A stretch of 64,000 bases of DNA from NCBI RefSeq assembly GCF_003946695.1, contig NZ_RHOX01000006.1, forward strand, positions 45,314 to 109,313, written 5' to 3'. Shown in pieces: positions 26,281-34,760 of this stretch. The stretch's first letter is position 1. Every line of letters starts with the position of its first letter. A program made the position numbers and the translations under genes. The notes under the pieces were generated by a model. It saw only the letters and a list, made by a program, of their open reading frames with translations, had not been told where the DNA came from and searched no databases. This DNA comes from Lapidilactobacillus bayanensis. GTDB lineage: Bacteria > Bacillota > Bacilli > Lactobacillales > Lactobacillaceae.

Positions 26281-27624
26281 TTGCCAAATGCAGAGACAGA
26301 ATTTTTAACCGTGACACAATTAACAACTTATTTGAAGCAGAAATTTGACTTTGATCCTTATTTACAAAAGGTTTATTTAACTGGTGAATTATCTAATTTT
26401 CGGTTACGGCCCAACAGTCATCAATATTTCTCATTAAAAGATGATCACGCTAAAATCAATGCCATCATGTTTAAGTCGGCTTTTCAAAAGGTTAAATTTA
26501 CACCTGAAGAAGGTATGAAGGTACAAATTGTTGGTCGAATCAGCTTGTATGAGCCTGCTGGTAGTTACCAAATTTATGTTGATTCTATGGAGCCACTGGG
26601 TGTAGGGGCACTATATCAGGCGTATGAACAGTTGAAGAAGAAATTATCTGCAGAAGGTTTATTTGCCAAAAACAAACGCCCGCTCGCTAAATATCCGCAG
26701 AAAATTGCTGTGGTAACGAGTCCGTCTGGTGCAGTTATTCATGATATTATGACGACGTCGCACCGGCGTGATTCCAAAGTGCAATTGGTACTTTTCCCGG
26801 CCGTGGTTCAGGGACAAGCCGCTGCTGCGTCACTCGTGCAACGTTTAGAGCAGATTTATCAGTATGATGATTTTGACACGATCATTATTGGCCGTGGTGG
26901 TGGGTCAATTGAGGATTTGTGGCCCTTTAACGAAGAAATTGTTGCGCGAACGATGGCAGCTAGTCCCATTCCAATCATTTCGTCCGTTGGTCATGAAACT
27001 GACACGACCATTGCTGATTTAGTAGCCGATGTGCGGGCGGCAACACCGACGGCGGCTGCTGAGTTAGCGACACCACAGTTAAGCGACGTTTTATTAGAAA
27101 TTCAACAGTTACGTTTTCGCGCCATTAATGGCTTTCGTCGCTCGCTGAAAAACTGGCAGCAACTGCTACAGACGCAACAAAAAAGTTTCCTCTTTCAACA
27201 TCCAGAACGTTTGTATCAGGGTTACAGCCAACAATTAGATTTGTTGGTGCAACGCTTCCAAAGCGTTGCTCAACAATATGCGACCACACAGCAACAGGAG
27301 TTTCAAACACTTAATCAACGGTTGCTCAGACAATCGCCGTTGAATCAAGTGCAGAATAATCAGTTGCAAGTTCAGAATTTACAACGCCGCGCTATTCGCG
27401 CTTTTCAAGTCGATTTGCAACAACGTCGCGTTGAGATTCAGCATGCTGCGGCAAATTTGGACCAATTAAGTCCACTCAAAACCTTGGCGCGGGGTTATAC
27501 TTATGCTAGTGATCAGCAAGGACAACCATTAGTCAAACTGACTGATTTTACCGTGGCGCAAGAATTCGACTTACATTTACAAGACGGCCAAATCAAGGCC
27601 CAAGTGTTGAAGAAGGAGCAGTAA
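26281..27624 (+). CDS. xseA: Exodeoxyribonuclease VII large subunit
   Basis: A 447-residue subunit of the nuclease that degrades single-stranded DNA from both ends. The N-terminal OB fold (YLTGELSNFRLRPNSHQYFSLKDD-like) covers about residues 1-110, the catalytic domain follows with the blocks IVVTSPSGAVIHDI-like, IIGRGGGSIEDLWPFN and SVGHETDTTIADLVAD, and a long coiled coil fills residues 270-400. The start may be TTG 26281, with AAGGTGA just upstream, or GTG 26272, which overlaps the folD stop by 4 bp; I prefer the former. It is followed 2 bp later by xseB. Confidence 0.92.
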   Translation: MPNAETEFLTVTQLTTYLKQKFDFDPYLQKVYLTGELSNFRLRPNSHQYFSLKDDHAKINAIMFKSAFQKVKFTPEEGMKVQIVGRISLYEPAGSYQIYVDSMEPLGVGALYQAYEQLKKKLSAEGLFAKNKRPLAKYPQKIAVVTSPSGAVIHDIMTTSHRRDSKVQLVLFPAVVQGQAAAASLVQRLEQIYQYDDFDTIIIGRGGGSIEDLWPFNEEIVARTMAASPIPIISSVGHETDTTIADLVADVRAATPTAAAELATPQLSDVLLEIQQLRFRAINGFRRSLKNWQQLLQTQQKSFLFQHPERLYQGYSQQLDLLVQRFQSVAQQYATTQQQEFQTLNQRLLRQSPLNQVQNNQLQVQNLQRRAIRAFQVDLQQRRVEIQHAAANLDQLSPLKTLARGYTYASDQQGQPLVKLTDFTVAQEFDLHLQDGQIKAQVLKKEQ

Positions 27625-27626
27625 AG

Positions 27627-27866
27627 ATGGCTGAAGCAAAACAATCATTTGAAACACAATTAGCAGCACTAACAGAAATCGTTAATGAATTAGAACAAGG
27701 CAATGTGCCGTTAGAAACAGCATTGACCAAGTTTCAAGAAGGCATTAAATTGTCGCGTTCACTGGAAAAGACACTGACTGAAGCAGAGGATACCTTGACT
27801 AAAGTTGTCAATGAACAGGGCCAAGAATCTTTGCTTGCTGAACAGCCGACTAAGACCGAAGAGTAG
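27627..27866 (+). CDS. xseB: Exodeoxyribonuclease VII small subunit
   Basis: A 79-residue two-helix protein with the family signature SFETQLAALTEIVNELEQGN and LEKTLTEAEDTL. Several copies bind the coiled coil of XseA. The gene starts 2 bp after xseA with GAAGGAG as its ribosome binding site, so both subunits are made together. The C-terminus is acidic and probably unstructured. Confidence 0.93.
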   Translation: MAEAKQSFETQLAALTEIVNELEQGNVPLETALTKFQEGIKLSRSLEKTLTEAEDTLTKVVNEQGQESLLAEQPTKTEE

Positions 27867-27874
27867 GTGGACCT

Positions 27875-28786
27875 GTGAACGAAACGTTAGCGACTTTCAG
27901 TCAACAATGGCAACCTCAACTAAATTCATTTATCGAACAACAAGTCAATGCAACTGTCACTCAAGAAACGTTACGGCAAAGCATGTGCTATTCGTTAATG
28001 GCCGGTGGCAAACGGTTGCGACCGTTGTTGTATTTGGCGACCGTCGCAACATTTGCAGAAATCCAACCAAGCGATTTGCAGGCGGCGGCTTCAATCGAAT
28101 TGATTCATACTTACTCGTTAATTCATGATGATCTGCCGGCAATGGACAATGATGATTATCGCCGGGGACAATTGACCAACCATAAGCAATTCGGTGAAGC
28201 AATGGCGATTCTAGCAGGTGATGGTTTATTGACCTTGGCGTTTCAGTGGGTTGGCGAACTGGCAAGTAAATCGGCACCGCCACTACCGACCAGTGCGGTT
28301 GCGCAAATGGTGACAATCTTAGCACAAGCTGCTGGGCCAAGTGGTATGGTTGCAGGACAAGTGATTGATATTGAAGCCACTGGGAAGAAATTACCTAATT
28401 TAGCGATGATTCAAGAGTTGGATGCCTTGAAAACTGGTGCGTTGCTAACTGCACCATTACAAATGGCGGCTGTCCGGCTACAATTAGCTGCGCAACCAAC
28501 ACAGGCGTTAATTCAATTTGGCCGCCATTTTGGTGTTGCTTTTCAAATCTATGATGATTTGTTGGACTATGCGGGTACTGAAGCCGAATTGGGTAAAGAA
28601 GTGCATAAAGATGTGGCCGCCGGGAAAAATACATATCCGGAATTCTTAGGTATTGCCGGTGCAAAGGCCAAACTTCATGCAGAAATCAGTGCCGCGCAAA
28701 CGAGCTTAAACGATTTGGCTGCGGATGTTGAACCGCAACTGTTATTAAGTTTTTTAAGTTATTTCGATAAGGACAGTGGACAGTGA
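27875..28786 (+). CDS. ispA: Polyprenyl (farnesyl/geranyl) diphosphate synthase
   Basis: A 303-residue all-helical prenyltransferase that makes farnesyl diphosphate, the precursor of undecaprenyl carrier lipid. The first aspartate-rich motif DDLPAMDNDD binds substrate Mg near residue 88, and the second, DDLLDYAG, is near residue 229; GGKRLRP and GLL-type motifs are also present. The start is GTG 27875 with AGGTGG upstream. The gene overlaps tlyA by 4 bp. Bacillus has dxs next; its absence here agrees with the mevalonate pathway of lactobacilli. Confidence 0.92.
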   Translation: MNETLATFSQQWQPQLNSFIEQQVNATVTQETLRQSMCYSLMAGGKRLRPLLYLATVATFAEIQPSDLQAAASIELIHTYSLIHDDLPAMDNDDYRRGQLTNHKQFGEAMAILAGDGLLTLAFQWVGELASKSAPPLPTSAVAQMVTILAQAAGPSGMVAGQVIDIEATGKKLPNLAMIQELDALKTGALLTAPLQMAAVRLQLAAQPTQALIQFGRHFGVAFQIYDDLLDYAGTEAELGKEVHKDVAAGKNTYPEFLGIAGAKAKLHAEISAAQTSLNDLAADVEPQLLLSFLSYFDKDSGQ

Positions 28787-29604
28787 AAAAAGAACGTGTT
28801 GACATTTTATTGGTACAACAAGGATTATTTACCTCAAGAGAACAAGCCAAGCGCGCGGTGATGGCCGGACAAGTTGTCGGTAAGAACGAAGAACGTTTAG
28901 ATAAGCCGGGTGAAAAAATCGATTCAGAAACAGTTTTACGAGTCAAAGGGCAAGTAAACCCGTACGTTTCTCGGGGTGGCTTTAAACTCGCCAAGGCTTT
29001 AAATGTGTTCAACATCACTGTTGCCGATCAAGTTGTCTTAGATATCGGTTCATCAACTGGTGGATTCACCGATGTTGTTTTACAACATGGCGCTAAGATG
29101 GTCTATGCACTAGATGTTGGTTACAATCAATTGGCTTGGAAACTTCGTGAGGATGCTCGGGTAACCGTGATGGAACGAGTGAATTTTCGTTACAGTCGCC
29201 CTGAAGATTTTGAATTAGGGTTGCCTGATTTTGCCGTTACAGATGTTTCATTTATTTCTTTAAAGTTGATCATGCCGCCGTTAACAAAGATTCTCAAGGC
29301 TAATGGTTGTTTAGTTGCGCTGATTAAGCCCCAATTCGAAGCGGGGCGTGGCGCCGTTGGCAAGCACGGCATTGTTCGTGATCGTAAAGTGCATGAACAA
29401 GTTCTTGAGGAGATTTTAACTTTTGCGCAAGCACAGGGATTTCAAGTTTTAGGATTAGATTTTTCACCAATTACGGGTGGTTTGGGCAATATTGAATTTT
29501 TAACGTATTTAAAGTTAGTGGGCGTAGAGCAGGTCACACCTAATCCTCAGATTGACATTAAAGCAACGGTTGATCAAGCATGGCAAGTTCTATTGGCAAA
29601 ATAA
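28783..29604 (+). CDS. tlyA: TlyA-family rRNA methyltransferase (YqxC type)
   Basis: A 273-residue protein with an N-terminal S4 RNA-binding domain (about residues 1-65, VDILLVQQGLFTSREQAKRA) and an FtsJ-like SAM-dependent methyltransferase domain (VLDIGSSTGGFTDVVLQHGA). TlyA enzymes 2'-O-methylate cytidines in 16S and sometimes 23S rRNA. The start is GTG 28783, overlapping the ispA stop, so translation is coupled. The order ispA-tlyA-argR-recN is standard in Firmicutes. A role as haemolysin, from older names of this family, is not supported by the sequence. Confidence 0.9.
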   Translation: MKKERVDILLVQQGLFTSREQAKRAVMAGQVVGKNEERLDKPGEKIDSETVLRVKGQVNPYVSRGGFKLAKALNVFNITVADQVVLDIGSSTGGFTDVVLQHGAKMVYALDVGYNQLAWKLREDARVTVMERVNFRYSRPEDFELGLPDFAVTDVSFISLKLIMPPLTKILKANGCLVALIKPQFEAGRGAVGKHGIVRDRKVHEQVLEEILTFAQAQGFQVLGLDFSPITGGLGNIEFLTYLKLVGVEQVTPNPQIDIKATVDQAWQVLLAK

Positions 29605-29618
29605 AATAAGGGGTTTTG

Positions 29619-30080
29619 ATGATGGACAAACAATTGCGGCATGATTTAATTAAAAAAGCTGTTCAAGAAAATAAAATTGCGAGCCAATCTGATTTAGTTA
29701 CATATTTGGCCCAAGAAGGCTACCCAATCACGCAGGCAACAGTTTCTCGCGACATTAGTGAGCTGCATTTGATTAAAGTAGCCGATGCGCAGGGCGCGTT
29801 TTACCAGTTGCCACAGGTTGAACAACTGGATCGTAGTGATGCAGCTTTGACTGATTTATTAACTAATGTTGGTGCGCGGCTTTATCGTCAAGATAATTTA
29901 ATTAATATTGAAGTTGCGCCAGGTAGTGGCATTGTTGTTGCCAATGCGATTAAGCAGCGACGTTGGTCAGAAGTCTTCACAGTCGTGGGAACTGACGATA
30001 GTACCTTACTGGTCTTAAAGAGCGACGATCTCAATAACCGTGATCTGGTTTGGGACCGGTTATCGACATTGCTTAATTAA
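29619..30080 (+). CDS. argR: Arginine repressor ArgR/AhrC
   Basis: A 153-residue regulator with an N-terminal winged helix (RHDLIKKAVQENKIASQSDL, then ITQATVSRDISELHLIKV) and a C-terminal arginine-binding hexamerisation domain with GSGIVVANAIKQRRW and the GTDDSTLLV block. It represses arginine synthesis and may activate catabolism when arginine is abundant. AAGGGG precedes a TTG-ATG-ATG cluster; I chose the first ATG. In the conserved position before recN it is usually the housekeeping AhrC copy. No arginine genes are in the window. Confidence 0.92.
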   Translation: MMDKQLRHDLIKKAVQENKIASQSDLVTYLAQEGYPITQATVSRDISELHLIKVADAQGAFYQLPQVEQLDRSDAALTDLLTNVGARLYRQDNLINIEVAPGSGIVVANAIKQRRWSEVFTVVGTDDSTLLVLKSDDLNNRDLVWDRLSTLLN

Positions 30081-30097
30081 TTGCAGAGGTGAGAAGA

Positions 30098-31786
30098 ATG
30101 CTGGCTAATTTAGTCATTCATGATTTTGCAATCATTGAACATTTAGAAGTTAACTTTGAACAGGGCATGACAGTTTTATCGGGCGAAACTGGTGCTGGTA
30201 AATCGATCATTATTGACGCATTAGGTTTATTAGTCGGCGGACGTGGTTCGAGCGACTTCATTCGCACTGGCACGAAAAAGACAGACGTTCAGGGTTTATT
30301 TGTTGTTCAAGATAACCCACAATTGCTGGCGACTTTAACCGAGAATGATATTGAGTTAGACGGGCAAAATATTCTTTTAGAGCGCGAATTAAGTCATAAT
30401 GGCCGCAATGTTTGTCGCGTGAACAACAAGATCGTCACCACAGCAATTTTACGCAAGGTTGGTGAGCAATTAGTCGATATTCATGGTCAGAATGAACATC
30501 AGGAATTGATGCGTGCGGAACAACATTTGCATATTCTGGATCAGTATGGGCGTACCACAATCACGTCGTTGCTGAACGATTACCAAACAACCTATCGCCA
30601 ATATCGCCATTTACAAAAGCAAATTGCAGATAAAAATGCCAATGAACAAGCGTATGCGCAACGTTTAGATATGTTGCAATTTCAGATTGAGGAAATCACG
30701 TCGGCAAAGATTCTCAAACATGAGGATGACGATTTGGAATTAGAACAAAATCGCCTCAGTAATTTTCAAAAAATTAATCAAGCCTTGCAGCAAACTTTGG
30801 CCGTCTTAAGCACTGATGAAAGCAATGCGTTAGATTTAAGTGGCGTGGCGATGGACCAGTTAAATGACATTGCCAACTTTAGTTCCGACTTTCATAATAT
30901 CTCCGAGAATTTGAATTCGGCTTATTATACATTGCAAGATGTGATTTCCAATGTTCAAGATCAGCTTGATAGTTTGGAATTTGACGAAGGTCGCTTAAAT
31001 GACATCGAACAACGTTTAGAAACCTTAAATAATTTAAAGCGTAAGTATGGTCCAACGTTGAGTGATGTGCAGGATTATCATCAGAAGATTAAAGCTGAAT
31101 ATAGTGAAATGCAACAACTGACTGATGAATCTGGTCAGATTGAGGTCGATTTTCAGGCGGTTAAAGCACAGTTAACTCAGCAGGCTCAGGCGTTGACTGC
31201 TGTTCGCGAGCAGGTTGCCGTCAAGCTTGAACAAAATATTCATCTGCAATTACGTTCATTGTATATGGATAAGGCCGTTTTCAAGGTACAATTTACTAAG
31301 GCGGAGCAATTCTTACAGTCTGGTCAAGATCAAGTTGCTTTTTATTTACAAACTAATCCTGGTGAAGCATTAAAGCCATTAGTTAAGATTGCTTCTGGCG
31401 GGGAATTGTCGCGGATTATGTTAGCAATTAAAACGATCATCGCTCAAGGTGAAGGTGTCACAAGTATTATCTTCGATGAGGTGGACACCGGGGTTAGTGG
31501 CCGCGTTGCGCAAGCAATTGCCGATAAGATTAGTGTGATCGCCAATCATTCGCAAGTACTTTGCATTACCCATTTACCACAAGTTGCCGCTATGAGTGAT
31601 CATCAATACTTGATTGAGAAGAAAGTTGCCGGCGGTCGGACAACGACCACTTTACAAAAAGTGACCGGTGAACAGCGGGTTCTGGTTATCGCAAAAATGA
31701 TTGCTGGTAAAGAAGTGACCAGGTTGGCTGAAGAACACGCCGCAGAATTATTACGGCAAGCTGACGAGACTAAAGCTAATCGCTAA
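30098..31786 (+). CDS. recN: DNA repair protein RecN
   Basis: A 562-residue SMC-like ATPase that gathers DNA ends at double-strand breaks. Walker A GETGAGKS is at residues 29-36, the signature ASGGELSRIMLAIK is near residue 430, and Walker B IIFDEVDTGVSG follows, with a long coiled coil between. I chose ATG 30098, with AGAGGTGAG 6 bp upstream, over GTG 30089. No LexA box is seen upstream, so it is probably read from the argR promoter here. It is followed by an unusually long hairpin. Confidence 0.94.
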   Translation: MLANLVIHDFAIIEHLEVNFEQGMTVLSGETGAGKSIIIDALGLLVGGRGSSDFIRTGTKKTDVQGLFVVQDNPQLLATLTENDIELDGQNILLERELSHNGRNVCRVNNKIVTTAILRKVGEQLVDIHGQNEHQELMRAEQHLHILDQYGRTTITSLLNDYQTTYRQYRHLQKQIADKNANEQAYAQRLDMLQFQIEEITSAKILKHEDDDLELEQNRLSNFQKINQALQQTLAVLSTDESNALDLSGVAMDQLNDIANFSSDFHNISENLNSAYYTLQDVISNVQDQLDSLEFDEGRLNDIEQRLETLNNLKRKYGPTLSDVQDYHQKIKAEYSEMQQLTDESGQIEVDFQAVKAQLTQQAQALTAVREQVAVKLEQNIHLQLRSLYMDKAVFKVQFTKAEQFLQSGQDQVAFYLQTNPGEALKPLVKIASGGELSRIMLAIKTIIAQGEGVTSIIFDEVDTGVSGRVAQAIADKISVIANHSQVLCITHLPQVAAMSDHQYLIEKKVAGGRTTTTLQKVTGEQRVLVIAKMIAGKEVTRLAEEHAAELLRQADETKANR

Positions 31787-31821
31787 GTTAATCCAATAAG
31801 TGATTGATAAAAGAACACAAT

Positions 31822-31911
31822 AAAAAAGCAACAGAACATTCAGCCAGTTCAGGTTGAGAAAGAGGGGACCAACTCAACTTGAACATCAGCTTAATGTTTT
31901 GTTGCTTTTTC
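31822..31911 (+). terminator. Very long hairpin, terminator and possible small RNA
   Basis: About 38 bases on each side can pair: AAAAAGCAACAGAACATT with AATGTTTTGTTGCTTTTT at the base, then GTTCAGGTTGAG with CTCAACTTGAAC near the tip. The 14-nt loop contains the purine-rich GAGGGG. The T-run at the end makes it a terminator for recN; the flanking A-run would also serve the minus strand gene. The stem is three to four times longer than the other terminators in this window. Confidence 0.8.
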
Positions 31912-31984
31912 GATTGAAACCAAAATTAATCGGGTGGTGCGGCGTCACAATAGTGTATTTAAATAGCTACTATTATTGTGATGA

Positions 31985-32314
31985 TTAAGCGGCAATTTTA
32001 ATAATTTGATTCGTGTAAACAAGTTGAATCAAATTACTATCGACCAATTCAAAAAAGATCGCATGATGTGCCGGTACAGATTTAAAACGACCGACGATAA
32101 ATTGAACTGGTTGCGCTTGATTATTGGGATTTTTGATTTGAACAGAAACAATCTGATTAGCGGCTTGTAATTGTTCAATCTCACGTTCTAATACGGCTTG
32201 ATCGAATTCTTGTTGCTCGGCCGGTGACATCTGCAGATCATCAACCGGATCCAAATCAAAAAATAGTTTAAATTGTTTAGTTAATTGTTTTGTGAGTTGT
32301 TTGATTGCTGTCAT
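31985..32314 (-). CDS. Small protein under SOS-type promoter, possibly YolD-like
   Basis: A 109-residue soluble protein with a helical, charged N-terminal half and a beta-rich C-terminal half (VQFIVGRFKSVPAHHAIFFE, then NLIQLVYTNQIIKIAA). I do not recognise it firmly. The pattern, acidic DLDP..MSPAEQQEFDQA followed by a small beta barrel and a final ile-rich strand, resembles the YolD-like family, which accompanies SOS-induced Y-family polymerases. The ATG at 32314 has CGGAGG upstream; the ten-residue extension of the frame covers that site. Its promoter contains a LexA/DinR box at 32356-32369, which independently suggests a DNA-damage role. No polymerase gene is adjacent. Confidence 0.6.
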   Translation of the reverse strand: MTAIKQLTKQLTKQFKLFFDLDPVDDLQMSPAEQQEFDQAVLEREIEQLQAANQIVSVQIKNPNNQAQPVQFIVGRFKSVPAHHAIFFELVDSNLIQLVYTNQIIKIAA

Positions 32315-32350
32315 TTTTGTTTTCCTCCGAACGTTTGTTTGCAATATTTA

Positions 32351-32378
32351 TTATACGAACATCTGTTCAAAATGCAAG
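32351..32378 (-). promoter_or_regulatory. SOS-type promoter with LexA/DinR box
   Basis: Read on the minus strand, TTGCAT and TATAAT are separated by 16 bp, and the spacer holds GAACAGATGTTCG. On the plus strand this reads CGAAC-ATCT-GTTC-A at 32356-32369, matching the Gram-positive LexA consensus CGAAC-N4-GTTYG in all but the last base. LexA binding there would block polymerase. Confidence 0.8.
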
Positions 32379-32535
32379 CGAAAATTCAAAAAAATTTTTA
32401 AAGTCGCTTATGATTTTGCGATCATAAAAAATATTTTTAACGCATAACAGCAAGGTTGATGCGGGTTAGGACTTGAAAAATGTCAGCAAAAAGGGCACAA
32501 TATTATTATCAAGTTTTTATTTTAGGAGCTTTTTA

Positions 32536-33150
32536 ATGTCGGATAAGGGAATGTTAATCGTTTTATCAGGACCATCGGGTGTTGGCAAGGGGACGGTTCG
32601 CCAAGCGATGGTTAACAAATATGGCCAACAATTCAAATATTCAATTTCGATGACAACGCGTAAGCCGCGGCCTAGTGAAGTCAATGGTGTTGATTATTAT
32701 TTCGTTTCTAAGGCGGAATTTGAGGAAGAGATTGCCAATGGTGGTATGCTTGAGTATGCCCAATACGTTGACAATTACTATGGCACGCCATTGAAATATG
32801 TTAATCAGACATTAGAGAGTGGACAAGATGTTTTGCTTGAGATTGAAGTTAACGGTGCGATGCAAGTACGTAGTAAAGTTAGCGATGGTGTCTTTATCTT
32901 TTTAGCACCGCCTGATTTACATGAATTACAGGATCGAATTGTTAAACGGGGAACCGATAATACGGAAACCATTAAGAAGCGGATGTTGCAAGCACGTCAA
33001 GAAATTAACTTAATGACCAATTATGATTACGTTGTAGTGAATGATAAAGTTGATTCGGCAGTTAAACGAATTGAACAAATCATTGCTAGCGAACATTTAC
33101 GCGTTGCACGCGTGTTAGGCGCGTACCAAAAGATGTTAGGAGATAACTAA
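32536..33150 (+). CDS. gmk: Guanylate kinase
   Basis: A 204-residue cytoplasmic kinase converting GMP to GDP with ATP. The P-loop GPSGVGKGT is at residues 11-19, the GMP-binding block [20 protein letters not shown] at about 37-56, and the lid region [17 protein letters not shown] follows. I chose ATG 32536 ([12 protein letters not shown]) with TTTAGGAGC upstream; 21 extra residues in the longer frame have no binding site and do not fit the family. It starts the conserved run gmk-rpoZ-coaBC-priA. Confidence 0.95.
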   Translation: MSDKGMLIVLSGPSGVGKGTVRQAMVNKYGQQFKYSISMTTRKPRPSEVNGVDYYFVSKAEFEEEIANGGMLEYAQYVDNYYGTPLKYVNQTLESGQDVLLEIEVNGAMQVRSKVSDGVFIFLAPPDLHELQDRIVKRGTDNTETIKKRMLQARQEINLMTNYDYVVVNDKVDSAVKRIEQIIASEHLRVARVLGAYQKMLGDN

Positions 33151-33151
33151 T

Positions 33152-33466
33152 ATGATTTCATATCCATCAATCGATAAATTATTAGATAAAGTTGATTCAC
33201 GTTATTCATTGGCCATCTTGGCTGCTAAACGCGCTCATCAACTTGAAGCAGGCGAATTTGAGATGCTTGATGATTATAAGTCATCCAAGACCGTCGGAAT
33301 GGCGCTAGAAGAAGTTGCAGCTGGTAAAATTGTTGTCAATCCCAATTCTGATTTAAAAGAAGCAGATGCTGAAGCGATTGATCAAGAAGAACAGCACGAA
33401 GAGGCAGAACGGGACGATCATCCCGATACTAACGATGCCGATTCAGACCAATCTGAACAAAATTAA
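33152..33466 (+). CDS. rpoZ: RNA polymerase omega subunit with acidic tail
   Basis: A 104-residue protein; omega binds the beta-prime subunit and assists assembly of the core polymerase. The core is residues 1-65: [29 protein letters not shown], then [17 protein letters not shown]. The remaining 40 residues are an unusually long, mostly Asp/Glu/Gln tail. It starts 1 bp after the gmk stop and is translationally coupled through AGGAG. A terminator follows, so coaBC may be partly separated from gmk-rpoZ. Confidence 0.93.
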   Translation: MISYPSIDKLLDKVDSRYSLAILAAKRAHQLEAGEFEMLDDYKSSKTVGMALEEVAAGKIVVNPNSDLKEADAEAIDQEEQHEEAERDDHPDTNDADSDQSEQN

Positions 33467-33476
33467 AATCTTTTTG

Positions 33477-33517
33477 AGCCTTCACAACTCGCTGTGAGTT
33501 TCTGAAGGCTATTTTTA
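33477..33517 (+). terminator. Terminator after rpoZ
   Basis: AGCCTTCA pairs with TGAAGGCT, with inner ACTC and GAGT pairing, followed by ATTTTTA. Confidence 0.8.
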
Positions 33518-33531
33518 CATTGAGGTGATTC

Positions 33532-34737
33532 ATGATGTTTACAGGAAAACATGTTCTATTGATTATTACAGGTGGAATTGCAGCGTATAAAATGCCGCAG
33601 TTAGTGCGACTTTTTATTAAGCAAGGTGCTCAAGTTAAAGTCGTCATCACAGAGAATGCTAAAAACTTCGTGACGGTTAAAACGTTGGCAACAGTTAGTC
33701 AAGATGTGGTTTATGATGATCACTATATTTCTGAAAATGTCGCAGAATTAACCCATTTAGATTTGCCAATGTGGGCTGATTTTGTCGTAATCGCACCAGC
33801 AACAGCAGATATCATTGCTAAATTGGCTAATGGGTTTGCTGATAATTTAGCGACGACGCTCGTTTTAGCTTGTAATAAACCTGTTTATATTTTTCCGGCA
33901 ATGAATGATGTCATGTACGCTCAACATGTTACACAGCGTAATTTATATTCTTTGAATGAAAGTGGCTTAACCGTTTTTTCACCAGAAACCGGACCACTGG
34001 CTGAAGGTTATAGTGGTAAAGGCCGTTTACCAGAACCAGCAACGATTATTGAAACAGTTTACGCAGCTTTCTATCGCTATTCACATCCGCAAGTTTTACA
34101 AGGAAAGAAATTTATTGTGACTGCAGGTGGAACTCGTGAGGCGATTGATCCAGTTCGTTTTATTGGGAATCGTTCTTCAGGCAAGATGGGTTATGAATTA
34201 GCGAGAGCAGCAAGTTTATTAGGCGCTAATGTCACGTTAATTACGACGCAGCCCAATTTTCCCAAGGGTGATTTAAAGGTTGTGACCGTCACAACAGCAG
34301 AGCAATTACAAGCAGCTGTTGAAGTGCGTTATGCAGAAGTTGACGCCGTGGTGATGGCGGCGGCACCAGCCGATTTTCGAGTTGCAACGCCAGCCGATCA
34401 GAAGATTAAAAAGGTTGACGGTGAAGACGAACTAAAACTCACCTTAATTAAAAATCCTGACATTTTAGCGTCCTTGGGTAAAAAGAAGAAACAGCAATTT
34501 TTGGCTGGTTTTGCAGCGGAAACACAAGATTTGGAAGCTAATGCACAGAAGAAGTTAAAACATAAACATTTAAATATGATCATTGCCAACAACGTTGGTG
34601 GTGCTCAGGGTGGGTTCGACTCTGACGAAAATGCTGGTAAAATAATTTTTAAAGATGGTACAGTTAAAACAATTGCCATGACGTCGAAAGCAGAGATGGC
34701 TTTGACGATTATGACGACAATTAGTGAACGGCTTTAA
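33532..34737 (+). CDS. coaBC: Bifunctional phosphopantothenoylcysteine decarboxylase/synthetase
   Basis: A 401-residue enzyme for two steps of coenzyme A synthesis: joining cysteine to 4'-phosphopantothenate (CTP-dependent) and decarboxylating the product (FMN-dependent). The N-terminal flavoprotein CoaC domain has GGIAAYK at about residues 14-20, the catalytic His in LTHLDLP near 75, and PAMNDVMY near 123. The CoaB domain begins near residue 190 with FIVTAGGTREAIDPVRFIGNRSSG. Two tandem ATGs (33532, 33535) follow GAGGTGA. It precedes priA as in Bacillus. Confidence 0.95.
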   Translation: MMFTGKHVLLIITGGIAAYKMPQLVRLFIKQGAQVKVVITENAKNFVTVKTLATVSQDVVYDDHYISENVAELTHLDLPMWADFVVIAPATADIIAKLANGFADNLATTLVLACNKPVYIFPAMNDVMYAQHVTQRNLYSLNESGLTVFSPETGPLAEGYSGKGRLPEPATIIETVYAAFYRYSHPQVLQGKKFIVTAGGTREAIDPVRFIGNRSSGKMGYELARAASLLGANVTLITTQPNFPKGDLKVVTVTTAEQLQAAVEVRYAEVDAVVMAAAPADFRVATPADQKIKKVDGEDELKLTLIKNPDILASLGKKKKQQFLAGFAAETQDLEANAQKKLKHKHLNMIIANNVGGAQGGFDSDENAGKIIFKDGTVKTIAMTSKAEMALTIMTTISERL

Positions 34738-34760
34738 TTTAAATTGTTTGGAGGGTTCAT

